From Xestospongia muta (lineage: Eukaryota; Porifera; Demospongiae; Haplosclerida; Petrosiidae), in NCBI GenBank assembly GCA_963693285.1, contig OY848917.1, forward strand, positions 11,098,192 to 11,162,191: 64,000 bases of DNA, written 5' to 3'. The position numbers and the translations under genes were made by a program. Positions 1 to 13,175 of this stretch are shown here, piece after piece (the first letter of the stretch is position 1; each line of letters opens with the position of its first letter). The notes beneath the pieces are model-generated. The model ran no database searches, was not told where the DNA came from, and saw nothing but the letters and a program-made list of their open reading frames with translations.

Positions 1-3000
1 CTAAACAGACAATTTTTAATTTTTAACCTATATAGACTACTTTATTAGTATATTTAAAAAAGATAAACTTATAAACTCTTTTTATCTGCTTATTTAACCT
101 TTTTTCATAGTTAATTTCTAATCTTTTTTAACCTTCAAAAAGCTCTAAACAGTCAATTTTTAAGTTTTAACCTATTTAGACTACTTTATTCGTATATTTA
201 AGACAGACAGACTTAGTAAACTCTTTCGATCAGCTTATTTAACCAGTTTTCATAGTTAATTTCTAATCTTTTTTGACTTTCAAAAAGCTTTTATAGTTGT
301 GTTAGAGTTTTAATCAATTTAGACTACTTTATTAGTATCTTTAAAACAGATAAACTTACTAAACTCTTTAGATCTGCATATTTAGCCATTTTTCATAGTT
401 AATTTCTAATCTTTTTTAACTTTCAAAAAGCTCTAAACTGTTTATTTAGAGTTTTAACCTATTTAGACTACTTTATTAGTATATTTAAGACAGATAAACT
501 TACTAAACTCTTTTGATCAGCTTATTTAACCAGTTTTCGTAGTTAATTTCTAATGTTTTTTAACATTCAAAAAGCACTAAAAAGTTTATTTTAGAGTTTT
601 AACCTATTTAGATTACTTTATTAGTATATTTAAGACAGATAAACTTACTAAACTCTTTAGATCAGCTTATTTAACCAGTTTTCATAGTTAATTTCTAATC
701 TTTTTTATCTTTCAAAAAGCTCTAAACAGTTTATTTTAGAGTTTTAACCTATTTAGACTACTTTATTAGTATATTTAAGACAGATAAACTTACTAAACTC
801 TTTTGATCAGCTTATTTAACCAGTTTTCATAGTTAATTTCTAATCTTTTATAACATTCAAAAAGCTCTAAAAAGTTTATTTTAGAGTTTTAACCTATTTA
901 GACTACTTTATTAGTATATTTAAGACAGATAAACTTACTAAACTCTTTATATCAGCTTATTTAACCAGTTTTCATAGTTAATTTCTAATCTTTTTTATCT
1001 TTCAAAAAGCTCTAAACAGTTTATTTTAGAGTTTTAACCTATTTAGACTGCTTTATTAGTATCTTTAAGACAGATGAACTTACTAAACTCTTTAGATCTG
1101 CTTATTTAACCAGTTTTCATAGATAATTTCTAATCTTTTTTAAATTTTAAAAAGCTCTAAACAGTCAATTTTTAGGTTTTAACCTATTTAGACTACTTTA
1201 TTAATATATTTAAGACAGATAAACTTACTAAACTCTTTCCATGAGCTTATTTAACCAGTTTTCATAGTTAATTTCTAATCTTTTTTAAATTTAATTAAGC
1301 TCTAAACAGTCAATTTTTAAGTTTTAACCTATTTAGACTACTTTATTAGTATATTTAAGACTGATAAACTTACTAAACTCTTTCAATCAGCTTATTTAAC
1401 CAGTTTTCACAGTTAATTTCTGACATTTTTAACTTTCAAAAAGCTCTAAACAGACAATTTTTAAGTTTTAACCCATTTACACTACTTTATCAGTATATTT
1501 AAGACAGATAAAGTTACTAAACTCTTTTTATCTGCTTATTTAACCATTTTTCATAATTAATTTCTAATCTTTTTTAAATTTCCAAAAGCTCTAAACAGTC
1601 AATTTTTAAGTTTTAACCTATTTAGACTACTTTATTAGTATATTTAAGACAGATGAACTTACTAAAATCTTTCAATCAGCTTTTTTAACCAGTTTTCACA
1701 GTTAATTTCAGACATTTTTAACTTTCAAAAAGCTCTAAATAGTTTATTTTAGAGTTTAAACCTATTTTGACTACTTTATTGGTATATTTAAGACAGACAA
1801 ACTTACTAAACTCATTTGCTCTGCTTATGTAACCAGTTTTCAATGGTAATTTCTAATCTTTTTTAACTTTCAAAAAGCTCTAAATAGTTTATTTTAGAGT
1901 TTTAACCTATTTAGACTACTTTATTGGTATATTTAAGACAGACAAACTTATTAAACTTTTTGGATCAGCTTATTTAACCAGTTTTCGTAGTTAATTTCAA
2001 AACTATTTTAACATTCAAAAAGGTCTAAACTGTTGTTATTTTAGAGTTTTAACCTATTTAGACTACTTTATTAGTATATTTAACACAGATAAACTTACTA
2101 ATCTCTTTAGATCAGCTTATTTAACCAGTATTCTTACTTAATTTCTAATCTCTTTTAACTTTCAAAAAGCTCTAAAAAGTAATTTTTAAGTCTTAACCTC
2201 TTTAGACTACTTTATTAGTATATTTAGGACAGATAAACTTATTAAACTCTTTCCATCAGCTTATTTAACCAGTTTTCATAGTTAATTTCTGATCTTTTTT
2301 AATTTTCAAAAAGCTCTAAACAGTTTATTTCAGAGTTTTAACCTATTTAGACTACTTTATTGGTATATTTAAGACAGACAAACTTACTAAACTCATTAGC
2401 TCTGCTTATTTAACCAGTTTTCATAGTTAATTTCTAATCATTTTTAACTTTCAAAAAGCTCTAAAAAGTTTATTTTAGAGTTTTAACCTATTTAGACTAC
2501 TTTATTGGTATATTTAAGACCAACAAACTTACTAAACTCTTTCGATCAGCTTATTTAACCAGTTTTCATAGTTAATTTCAAAACTATTTTAACATTCAAA
2601 AAGGTCTAAACTGTTGTTATTTTAGAGTTTTAACCTATTTAGACTACTTTATTAGTATATTTAAGACAGATAAACTTACTAAACTCTTTACATGAGCTTA
2701 TTTAACCAGTTTTCTTAGTTAATTTCTAATCCTTTTTAACTTTCAAAAAGCTCTAAACAGTAAATTTTATAGATTTAATCTATTTAGACTACTTTCTTAG
2801 TATATTTAAGACAGATAAACATTACTAAACTCTTTCGATCAGCTTATTTAACCAGTTTTCACAGTTAATTTCTAATCTTTTTTAACTTTCAAAAAGCTCT
2901 AAACAGTTTATTTTTGAGTTTTAACCTATTTAGACTACTTTATTAGTATATTTAAGGCAGATAAACTTACTGAACTCTTTTCGATCAGCTTATTTAACCA

Positions 3001-6000
3001 TTTTTCATAGTTAACTTATAATCTTTTTTAACTTTCAAAAAGCTCTAAACAGTTTATTTTAGAGTTTTAACCAATTTAGACTACTTTATTAGTATATTTA
3101 AGAGAGATAAACTTACTAAACTCTTTAGATCTGCTTATTTAACCAGTTTTCAAAGTTGATTTCTTAACCTTTTTAACTCTCAAAAAGCTCTAAACAGTCG
3201 ATTTTTAAATTTTAACCTATTTAGACTACTTTATTAGTAATTTTAAGACAGATAAACTTACTAAACTCTTTAGATCAGCTTATTTAACCAGTTTTCATAG
3301 TTAATTTCTAATCTTTCTTAAAATTCAAAAAGCTCTAAACAGTCAATTTTTAAGTTTTAACCTATTTAGTCTACTTTATTAGTATATTTAAGATAGTTAA
3401 ACTTACTATACTCTTTAGATCAACTTATTTAACCAGTTTTCATAGTTAATTTCTAATCTTTTTTAACTTTCAAAAAGCTCTAAACAGTTTAATTCAGAGT
3501 TTTAACCTATTTAGACTACTTTATTGGTATATTTAAGAGAGACAAACTTACCAAACTCATTAGCTCTGTTTAATTAACCAGTTTTCATAGTTAATTTCTA
3601 ATCATTTTTAATTTTAAAAAAGCTCTAAACAGTTTATTTTAGAGTTTTAACCTAGTTAGACCACTTTATGGGTATATTTAAGACAGATAAACTTACTAAA
3701 CTCTTTACATGAGCTTATTTAACCAGTTTTCTTAGTTAATTTCTAATCCTTTTTAACTTTCAAAAAGCTCTAAACAGTAAATTTTATAGATTTAATCTAT
3801 TTAGACTACTTTCTTAGTATATTTAAGACAGATAAACATTACTAAACTCTTTCGATCAGCTTATTTAACCAGTTTTCACAGTTAATTTCTAATCTTTTTT
3901 AACTTTCAAAAAGCTCTAAACAGTTTATTTTTGAGTTTTAACCTATTTAGACTACTTTATTAGTATATTTAAGGCAGATAAACTTACTGAACTCTTTTCG
4001 ATCAGCTTATTTAACCATTTTTCATAGTTAACTTATAATCTTTTTTAACTTTCAAAAAGCTCTAAACAGTTTATTTTAGAGTTTTAACCAATTTAGACTA
4101 CTTTATTAGTATATTTAAGAGAGATAAACTTACTAAACTCTTTAGATCTGCTTATTTAACCAGTTTTCAAAGTTGATTTCTTAACCTTTTTAACTCTCAA
4201 AAAGCTCTAAACAGTCGATTTTTAAATTTTAACCTATTTAGACTACTTTATTAGTAATTTTAAGACAGATAAACTTACTAAACTCTTTACATGAGCTTAT
4301 TTAACCAGTTTTCTTAGTTAATTTCTAATCCTTTTTAACTTTCAAAAAGCTCTAAACAGTAAATTTTATAGATTTAATCTATTTAGACTACTTTCTTAGT
4401 ATATTTAAGACAGATAAACATTACTAAACTCTTTCGATCAGCTTATTTAACCAGTTTTCACAGTTAATTTCTAATCTTTTTTAACTTTCAAAAAGCTCTA
4501 AACAGTTTATTTTTGAGTTTTAACCTATTTAGACTACTTTATTAGTATATTTAAGGCAGATAAACTTACTGAACTCTTTTCGATCAGCTTATTTAACCAT
4601 TTTTCATAGTTAACTTATAATCTTTTTTAACTTTCAAAAAGCTCTAAACAGTTTATTTTAGAGTTTTAACCAATTTAGACTACTTTATTAGTATATTTAA
4701 GAGAGATAAACTTACTAAACTCTTTAGATCTGCTTATTTAACCAGTTTTCAAAGTTGATTTCTTAACCTTTTTAACTCTCAAAAAGCTCTAAACAGTCGA
4801 TTTTTAAATTTTAACCTATTTAGACTACTTTATTAGTAATTTTAAGACAGATAAACTTACTAAACTCTTTAGATCAGCTTATTTAACCAGTTTTCATAGT
4901 TAATTTCTAATCTTTCTTAAAATTCAAAAAGCTCTAAACAGTCAATTTTTAAGTTTTAACCTATTTAGTCTACTTTATTAGTATATTTAAGATAGTTAAA
5001 CTTACTATACTCTTTAGATCAACTTATTTAACCAGTTTTCATAGTTAATTTCTAATCTTTTTTAACTTTCAAAAAGCTCTAAACAGTTTAATTCAGAGTT
5101 TTAACCTATTTAGACTACTTTATTGGTATATTTAAGAGAGACAAACTTACCAAACTCATTAGCTCTGTTTAATTAACCAGTTTTCATAGTTAATTTCTAA
5201 TCATTTTTAATTTTAAAAAAGCTCTAAACAGTTTATTTTAGAGTTTTAACCTAGTTAGACCACTTTATGGGTATATTTAAGACAGATAAACTTACTAAAC
5301 TCTTTCGATCAGCTTATTTAACCAGTTTTCATAGTTAATTTCTAATCTTTTTTAAATTTCAAAAAGCTCTAAACAGTTTATTTTAGAGTTTTAACCAATT
5401 TAGACTACTTTATTAGTTTATTCAAGACAGATAAACCTATTAAACACTTTCAATCAGCTTATTTAACCAGTTTCATAGTTAATTTCTGATCTTTTTTAAC
5501 TTTCAAAAAGCTCTAAACAGTTATTTTAGAGTTTTAACTATTTAGCCTGCTTTATTAGTATATTTAAGACAGATAAACTTACTAAACTCTTTCGATCAGC
5601 TTATTTAACCAGTTTTCATAGTTAATTTCTAATCTTTTTTAAATTTCAAAAAGCTCTAAACAGTCAATTTGTAAGTTTTAACCTATTTACACTACTTTAT
5701 CAGTATATTTAAGACAGATAAAGTTACTAAACTCTTTTTATCTGCTTATTTAACCACTTTTCATAGTTAATTTCTAATCTTCTTTAACTTTCCAAAACTC
5801 TAAACAGTCAATTTTTAAGTTTTAACCTATTTAGACTACTTTATTAGTTTATTCAAGACAGATAAACCTATTAAACACTTTCAATCAGCTTATTTAACCA
5901 GTTTCATAGTTAATTTCTGATCTTTTTTAACTTTCAAAAAGCTCTAAACAGTTTAATCCAGAGTTTTAACCTATTTAGACTACTTTATTGGTATATTTAA

Positions 6001-6530
6001 GAGAGACAAACTTACCAAACTCATTAGCTCTGTTTATTTAACCAGTTTTCATAGTTAATTTCTAATCATTTTTAATTTTAAAAAAGCTCTAAACAGTTTA
6101 TTTTAGAGTTTTAACCTAGTTAGACCACTTTATGGGTATATTTAAGACAGACAAACTTACTAAACTCTTTAGATCAGCTTATTTAACACGTTTTCATAGT
6201 TAATTTCTGACCTTTTTAACTTTCAAAAAGCTCTAAACAGTTTATTTTAGAGTTTTAACCTATTTAGACTACTTTATTGGTATATTTAAGACAGACAAAC
6301 TTACTAAACTCATTAGCTCTGCTTATGTAAGCAGTTTTCAATGTTAATTTCTAATCTTTTTTAACTTTCAAAAAGCTCTATATAGTTTTTTTTAGAGTTT
6401 TAACCTATTTAGACTACTTTATTAGTATATTTAAGACAGATAAACTTACTACAGTCTTTAGATCAGCTTATTTAACCAGTTTTCACAGTTAATTTCTATT
6501 CTTTTTTAACTTTCAAAAATCTGTAAACAG
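1..6530 (+). repeat. Higher-order block, copy 1, within satellite A
   Basis: The first 1.4 kb recurs almost base for base from 7,967 (offset 7,966), sharing rare variants such as the T-ATATAGAC monomer at the start and the CAGACAGACTTAGTAAAC variant near 200. Later parts match at offset about 8,111, because copy 2 carries one extra monomer. The relation can be followed, with further monomer gains and losses, to about 6,530. Confidence 0.8.
2691..4870 (+). repeat. 4-monomer (582-bp) higher-order repeat in satellite A
   Basis: The variant word CATGAGCTTA occurs at 2,691, 3,708 and 4,290, spacings of 1,017 bp (7 monomers) and 582 bp (4 monomers). The 4-monomer set following it (TTCTTAGTTAATTTC, then the AAATTTTATAGATTTAATC variant, then GGCAGATAAACTTACTGAAC) is repeated essentially unchanged. 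The unit following the set at 3,271 recurs at 4,870 (1,599 bp, 11 monomers). Confidence 0.8.
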
Positions 6531-7966
6531 TTTTAGATTTTTAACCTATTTAGCCTGCTTTATTAGTATATTTAAGACAGATAAACTTACTAAACTCTTT
6601 CGATCAGCTTATTTAACCAGTTTTCATAGTTAATTTCTAATCTTTTTTAAATTTCAAAAAGCTCTAAACAGTTTATTTTAGAGTTTTAACCTATTTAGAC
6701 TGCTTTATTAGAATCTTTAAGACAGATCAACTTACTAAACTTTATAGATCTGCTTATTTAACCAGTTTTCATTGATAATTTGTAATAATTTTTAAGTTTC
6801 AAAAAGGTCTAAACAGTCGATTTTTACGTTTTAACCTATTCAGACTACTTTATTAGTATATTTAAGAGAGATAAACTTACTAAACTCTTTAGATCAGCTT
6901 ATTTAACCATTTTTCATAGTTAATTTCTCGTTTTTTTTTAAATTTTAAAAAGCTCTAAACAGTCAATTTTTAAGTTTTAACCTATTTGGACTACTTTATT
7001 AGTATATTTAAGACATATAAACTTACTAAACTCTTTCCATCAGCTTATTTAACCAGTTTTCATAGTTAATTTCTAATCTTTTTTAAATTTCAAAAAGCTC
7101 TAAACAGTCAATTTTTAATTTTTAACCTATATAGACTACTTTATTAGTATATTTAAAAATGATAAACTTATAAACTCTTTTTATCTGCTTATTTAACCAG
7201 TTTTCATAGTTAATTTCTAATCTTTTTTAACCTTCAAAAAGCTCTAAACAGTAATTTTTAAGTTTTAACCTATTTAGAATACTTTATTAGTATATTTAAG
7301 ACAGATAAACTTACTAAACGCTTTCGATCAGCTTATTTAACCAGTTTTCATAGTTAATTTCTAATCTTTTTTAACTTTCATAAAACTCTAAACAGTTTAT
7401 TTTAGAGTTTTAACCTATTTAGACTACTTTATTGGTATATTTAAGACAGACAAACTTACTAATCTCTTTCGATCAGCTTATTATCCAGTTTTCATAGTTA
7501 ATTTCTAATGTTTTTTAACTTTCAAAAAGCTCTAAACAGTTTATTTTAGATTTTTAACCTATTTAGCCTGCTTTATTAGTATATTTAAGACAGATAAACT
7601 TACTAAACTCTTTCCATCGGCTTATTTAACCAGTTTTCATAGTTAATTTCTAATCTTTTTTAACTTTCCAGAAGCTCTAAACAGTCAATTTTTAAGTTTT
7701 AACCTATTTAGACTACTTTATTAGTATATTTAAGAGATATAAACTTACTAAACTCTTTAGATTAGCTTATTTAACCAGTTTTTATAGTTAATTTCTAATC
7801 TTTTTTAAATTTCAAAAAGCTCTAAACAGTCAATTTTTAAGTTTTAACATATTTAGAATACTTTATTAGTATATTTAAGACAGATAAACTTACTAAACTC
7901 TTTCGATCAGCTTATTTAACCAGTTTTCATAGTTAATTTCTAATATTTTTTAACTTTCAAAAAGCT

Positions 7967-10900
7967 CTAAACAGACAATTTTTAATTTTTAACCTATATA
8001 GACTACTTTATTAGTATATTTAAAAAAGATAAACTTATAAACTCTTTTTATCTGCTTATTTAACCTTTTTTCATAGTTAATTTCTAATCTTTTTTAACCT
8101 TCAAAAAGCTCTAAACAGTCAATTTTTAAGTTTTAACCTATTTAGACTACTTTATTCGTATATTTAAGACAGACAGACTTAGTAAACTCTTTCGATCAGC
8201 TTATTTAACCAGTTTTCATAGTTAATTTCTAATCTTTTTTGACTTTCAAAAAGCTTTTATAGTTGTGTTAGAGTTTTAATCAATTTAGACTACTTTATTA
8301 GTATCTTTAAAACAGATAAACTTACTAAACTCTTTAGATCTGCATATTTAGCCATTTTTCATAGTTAATTTCTAATCTTTTTTAACTTTCAAAAAGCTCT
8401 AAACTGTTTATTTTAGAGTTTTAACCTATTTAGACTACTTTATTAGTATATTTAAGACAGATAAACTTACTAAACTCTTTTGATCAGCTTATTTAACCAG
8501 TTTTCGTAGTTAATTTCTAATGTTTTTTAACATTCAAAAAGCACTAAAAAGTTTATTTTAGAGTTTTAACCTATTTAGATTACTTTATTAGTATATTTAA
8601 GACAGATAAACTTACTAAACTCTTTAGATCAGCTTATTTAACCAGTTTTCATAGTTAATTTCTAATCTTTTTTATCTTTCAAAAAGCTCTAAACAGTTTA
8701 TTTTAGAGTTTTAACCTATTTAGACTACTTTATTAGTATATTTAAGACAGATAAACTTACTAAACTCTTTTGATCAGCTTATTTAACCAGTTTTCATAGT
8801 TAATTTCTAATCTTTTATAACATTCAAAAAGCTCTAAAAAGTTTATTTTAGAGTTTTAACCTATTTAGACTACTTTATTAGTATATTTAAGACAGATAAA
8901 CTTACTAAACTCTTTATATCAGCTTATTTAACCAGTTTTCATAGTTAATTTCTAATCTTTTTTATCTTTCAAAAAGCTCTAAACAGTTTATTTTAGAGTT
9001 TTAACCTATTTAGACTGCTTTATTAGTATCTTTAAGACAGATCAACTTACTAAACTCTTTAGATCTGCTTATTTAACCAGTTTTCATAGATAATTTCTAA
9101 TCTTTTTTAAATTTTAAAAAGCTCTAAACAGTCAATTTTTAGGTTTTAACCTATTTAGACTACTTTATTAATATATTTAAGACAGATAAACTTACTAAAC
9201 TCTTTCCATGAGCTTATTTAACCAGTTTTCATAGTTAATTTCTAATCTTTTTTAAATTTAATAAAGCTCTAAACAGTCAATTTTTAAGTTTTAACCTATT
9301 TAGACTACTTTATTAGTATATTTAAGACTGATAAACTTACTAAACTCTTTCAATCAGCTTATTTAACCAGTTTTCACAGTTAATTTCTGACATTTTTAAC
9401 TTTCAAAAAGCTCTAAATAGTTTATTTTAGAGTTTTAACCTATTTAGACTACTTTATTGGTATATTTAAGACAGATAAACTTACTAACCTCTTTCGATCA
9501 GCTTATTTAACGAGTTTTCATAGTTAATTTATAATCTTTTTTAAATTTCAAAAAGCTCTAAACAGACAATTTTTAAGTTTTAACCTATTTACACTACTTT
9601 ATCAGTATATTTAAGACAGATAAAGTTACTAAACTCTTTTTATCTGCTTATTTAACCATTTTTCATAATTAATTTCTAATCTTTTTTAAATTTCCAAAAG
9701 CTCTAAACAGTCAATTTTTAAGTTTTAACCTATTTAGACTACTTTATTAGTATATTTAAGACAGATGAACTTACTAAACTCTTTCAATCAGCTTATTTAA
9801 CCAGTTTTCACAGTTAATTTCTGACATTTTTAACTTTCAAAAAGCTCTAAATAGTTTATTTTAGAGTTTAAACCTATTTTGACTACTTTATTGGTATATT
9901 TAAGACAGACAAACTTACTAAACTCATTTGCTCTGCTTATGTAACCAGTTTTCAATGTTAATTTCTAATCTTTTTTAACTTTCAAAAAGCTCTAAATAGT
10001 TTATTTTAGAGTTTTAACCTATTTAGACTACTTTATTGGTATATTTAAGACAGACAAACTTATTAAACTTTTTGGATCAGCTTATTTAACCAGTTTTCGT
10101 AGTTAATTTCTAATCTTTTTTAACTTTCAAAAATCTCTAAAGAGTTTATTTTAGAGTTTTAACCTATTTAGACTACTTTATTAGTATATTTAACACAGAT
10201 AAACTTACTAATCTCTTTAGATCAGCTTATTTAACCAGTATTCTTACTTAATTTCTAATCTCTTTTAACTTTCAAAAAGCTCTAAAAAGTAATTTTTAAG
10301 TCTTAACCTCTTTAGACTACTTTATTAGTATATTTAGGACAGATAAACTTATTAAACTCTTTCCATCAGCTTATTTAACCAGTTTTCATAGTTAATTTCT
10401 GATCTTTTTTAATTTTCAAAAAGCTCTAAACAGTTTATTTCAGAGTTTTAAGCTATTTAGACTACTTTATTGGTATATTTAAGACAGACAAACTTACTAA
10501 ACTCATTAGCTCTGCTTATTTAACCAGTTTTCATAGTTAATTTCTAATCATTTTTAACTTTCAAAAAGCTCTAAAAAGTTTATTTTAGAGTTTTAACCTA
10601 TTTAGACTACTTTATTGGTATATTTAAGACCAACAAACTTACTAAACTCTTTCGATCAGCTTATTTAACCAGTTTTCATAGTTAATTTCAAAACTATTTT
10701 AACATTCAAAAAGGTCTAAACTGTTGTTATTTTAGAGTTTTAACCTATTTAGACTACTTTATTAGTATATTTAAGACAGATAAACTTACTAAACTCTTTA
10801 CATGAGCTTATTTAACCAGTTTTCTTAGTTAATTTCTAATCCTTTTTAACTTTCAAAAGCTCTAAACAGTAAATTTTATAGATTTAATCTATTTAGACTA

Positions 10901-13175
10901 CTTTCTTAGTATATTTAAGACAGATAAACTTACTAAACTCTTTCGATCAGCTTATTTAACCAGTTTTCACAGTTAATTTCTAATCTTTTTTAACTTTCAA
11001 AAAGCTCTAAACAGTTTATTTTTGAGTTTTAACCTATTTAGACTACTTTATTAGTATATTTAAGGCAGATAAACTTACTGAACTCTTTCGATCAGCTTAT
11101 TTAACCATTTTTCATAGTTAATTTCTGATCTTTTTTAATTTTCAAAAAGCTCTAAACAGTTTATTTCAGAGTTTTAACCTATTTAGACTACTTTATTGGT
11201 ATATTTAAGACAGACAAACTTACTAAACTCATTAGCTCTGCTTATTTAACCAGTTTTCATAGTTAATTTCTAATCATTTTTAACTTTCAAAAAGCTCTAA
11301 AAAGTTTATTTTAGAGTTTTAACCTATTTAGACTACTTTATTGGTATATTTAAGACCAACAAACTTACTAAACTCTTTCGATCAGCTTATTTAACCAGTT
11401 TTCATAGTTAATTTCAAAACTATTTTAACATTCAAAAAGGTCTAAACTGCTGTTATTTTAGAGTTTTAACCTATTTAGACTACTTTATTAGTATATTTAA
11501 GACAGATAAACTTACTAAACTCTTTACGTGAGCTTATTTAACCAGTTTTCTTAGTTAATTTCTAATCCTTTTTAACTTTCAAAAAGCTCTAAACAGTAAA
11601 TTTTATAGATTTAATCTATTTAGACTACTTTCTTAGTATATTTAAGACAGATAAACTTACTAAACTCTTTCGATCAGCTTATTTAACCAGTTTTCACAGT
11701 TAATTTCTAATCTTTTTTAACTTTCAAAAAGCTCTAAACAGTTTATTTTTGAGTTTTAACCTATTTAGACTACTTTATTAGTATATTTAAGGCAGATAAA
11801 CTTACTGAACTCTTTCGATCAGCTTATTTAACCATTTTTCATAGTTAACTTATAATCTTTTTTAACTTTCAAAAAGCTCTAAACAGTTTATTTTAGAGTT
11901 TTAACCAATTTAGACTACTTTATTAGTATATTTAAGAGAGATAAACTTACTAAACTCTTTAGATCTGCTTATTTAACCAGTTTTCATAGTTAATTTCTAA
12001 TCTTTCTTAAAATTCAAAAAGCTCTAAACAGTCAATTTTTAAGTTTTAACCTATTTAGTCTACTTTATTAGTATATTTAAGATAGTTAAACTTACTATAC
12101 TCTTTAGATCAACTTATTTAACCAGTTTTCATAGTTAATTTCTAATCTTTTTTAACTTTCAAAAAGCTCTAAACAGTTATTTTAGAGTTTTAACTATTTA
12201 GCCTGCTTTATTAGTATATTTAAGACAGATAAACTTACTAAACTCTTTCGATCAGCTTATTTAACCAGTTTTCATAGTTAATTTCTAATCTTTTTTAAAT
12301 TTCAAAAAGCTCTAAACAGTCAATTTGTAAGTTTTAACCTATTTACACTACTTTATCAGTATATTTAAGACAGATAAAGTTACTAAACTCTTTTTATCTG
12401 CTTATTTAACCACTTTTCATAGTTAATTTCTAATCTTCTTTAACTTTCCAAAACTCTAAACAGTCAATTTTTAAGTTTTAACCTATTTAGACTACTTTAT
12501 TAGTTTATTCAAGACAGATAAACCTATTAAACACTTTCAATCAGCTTATTTAACCAGTTTCATAGTTAATTTCTGATCTTTTTTAACTTTCAAAAAGCTC
12601 TAAACAGTTTAATTCAGAGTTTTAACCTATTTAGACTACTTTATTGGTATATTTAAGAGAGACAAACTTACCAAACTCATTAGCTCTGTTTATTTAACCA
12701 GTTTTCATAGTTAATTTCTAATCATTTTTAATTTTAAAAAAGCTCTAAACAGTTTATTTTAGAGTTTTAACCTAGTTAGACCACTTTATGGGTATATTTA
12801 AGACAGACAAACTTACTAAACTCTTTAGATCAGCTTATTTAACACGTTTTCATAGTTAATTTCTGACCTTTTTAACTTTCAAAAAGCTCTAAATAGTTTA
12901 TTTTAGAGTTTTAACCTATTTAGACTACTTTATTGGTATATTTAAGACAGACAAACTTACTAAACTCATTAGCTCTGCTTATGTAAGCAGTTTTCAATGT
13001 TAATTTCTAATCTTTTTTAACTTTCAAAAAGCTCTATATAGTTTTTTTAGAGTTTTAACCTATTTAGACTACTTTATTAGTATATTTAAGACAGATAAAC
13101 TTACTACAGTCTTTAGATCAGCTTATTTAACCAGTTTTCACAGTTAATTTCTAATCTTTTTTAACTTTCAAAAAT
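7967..13175 (+). repeat. Higher-order block, copy 2, within satellite A
   Basis: Second copy of the block that starts at base 1. Differences are mainly whole-monomer insertions or losses: an extra unit near 9,410-9,555, and an internal 5-monomer duplication in which about 10,390-11,110 is repeated at about 11,126-11,840. Point changes are few in the first 1.4 kb. This is the pattern expected from unequal exchange. Confidence 0.8.
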
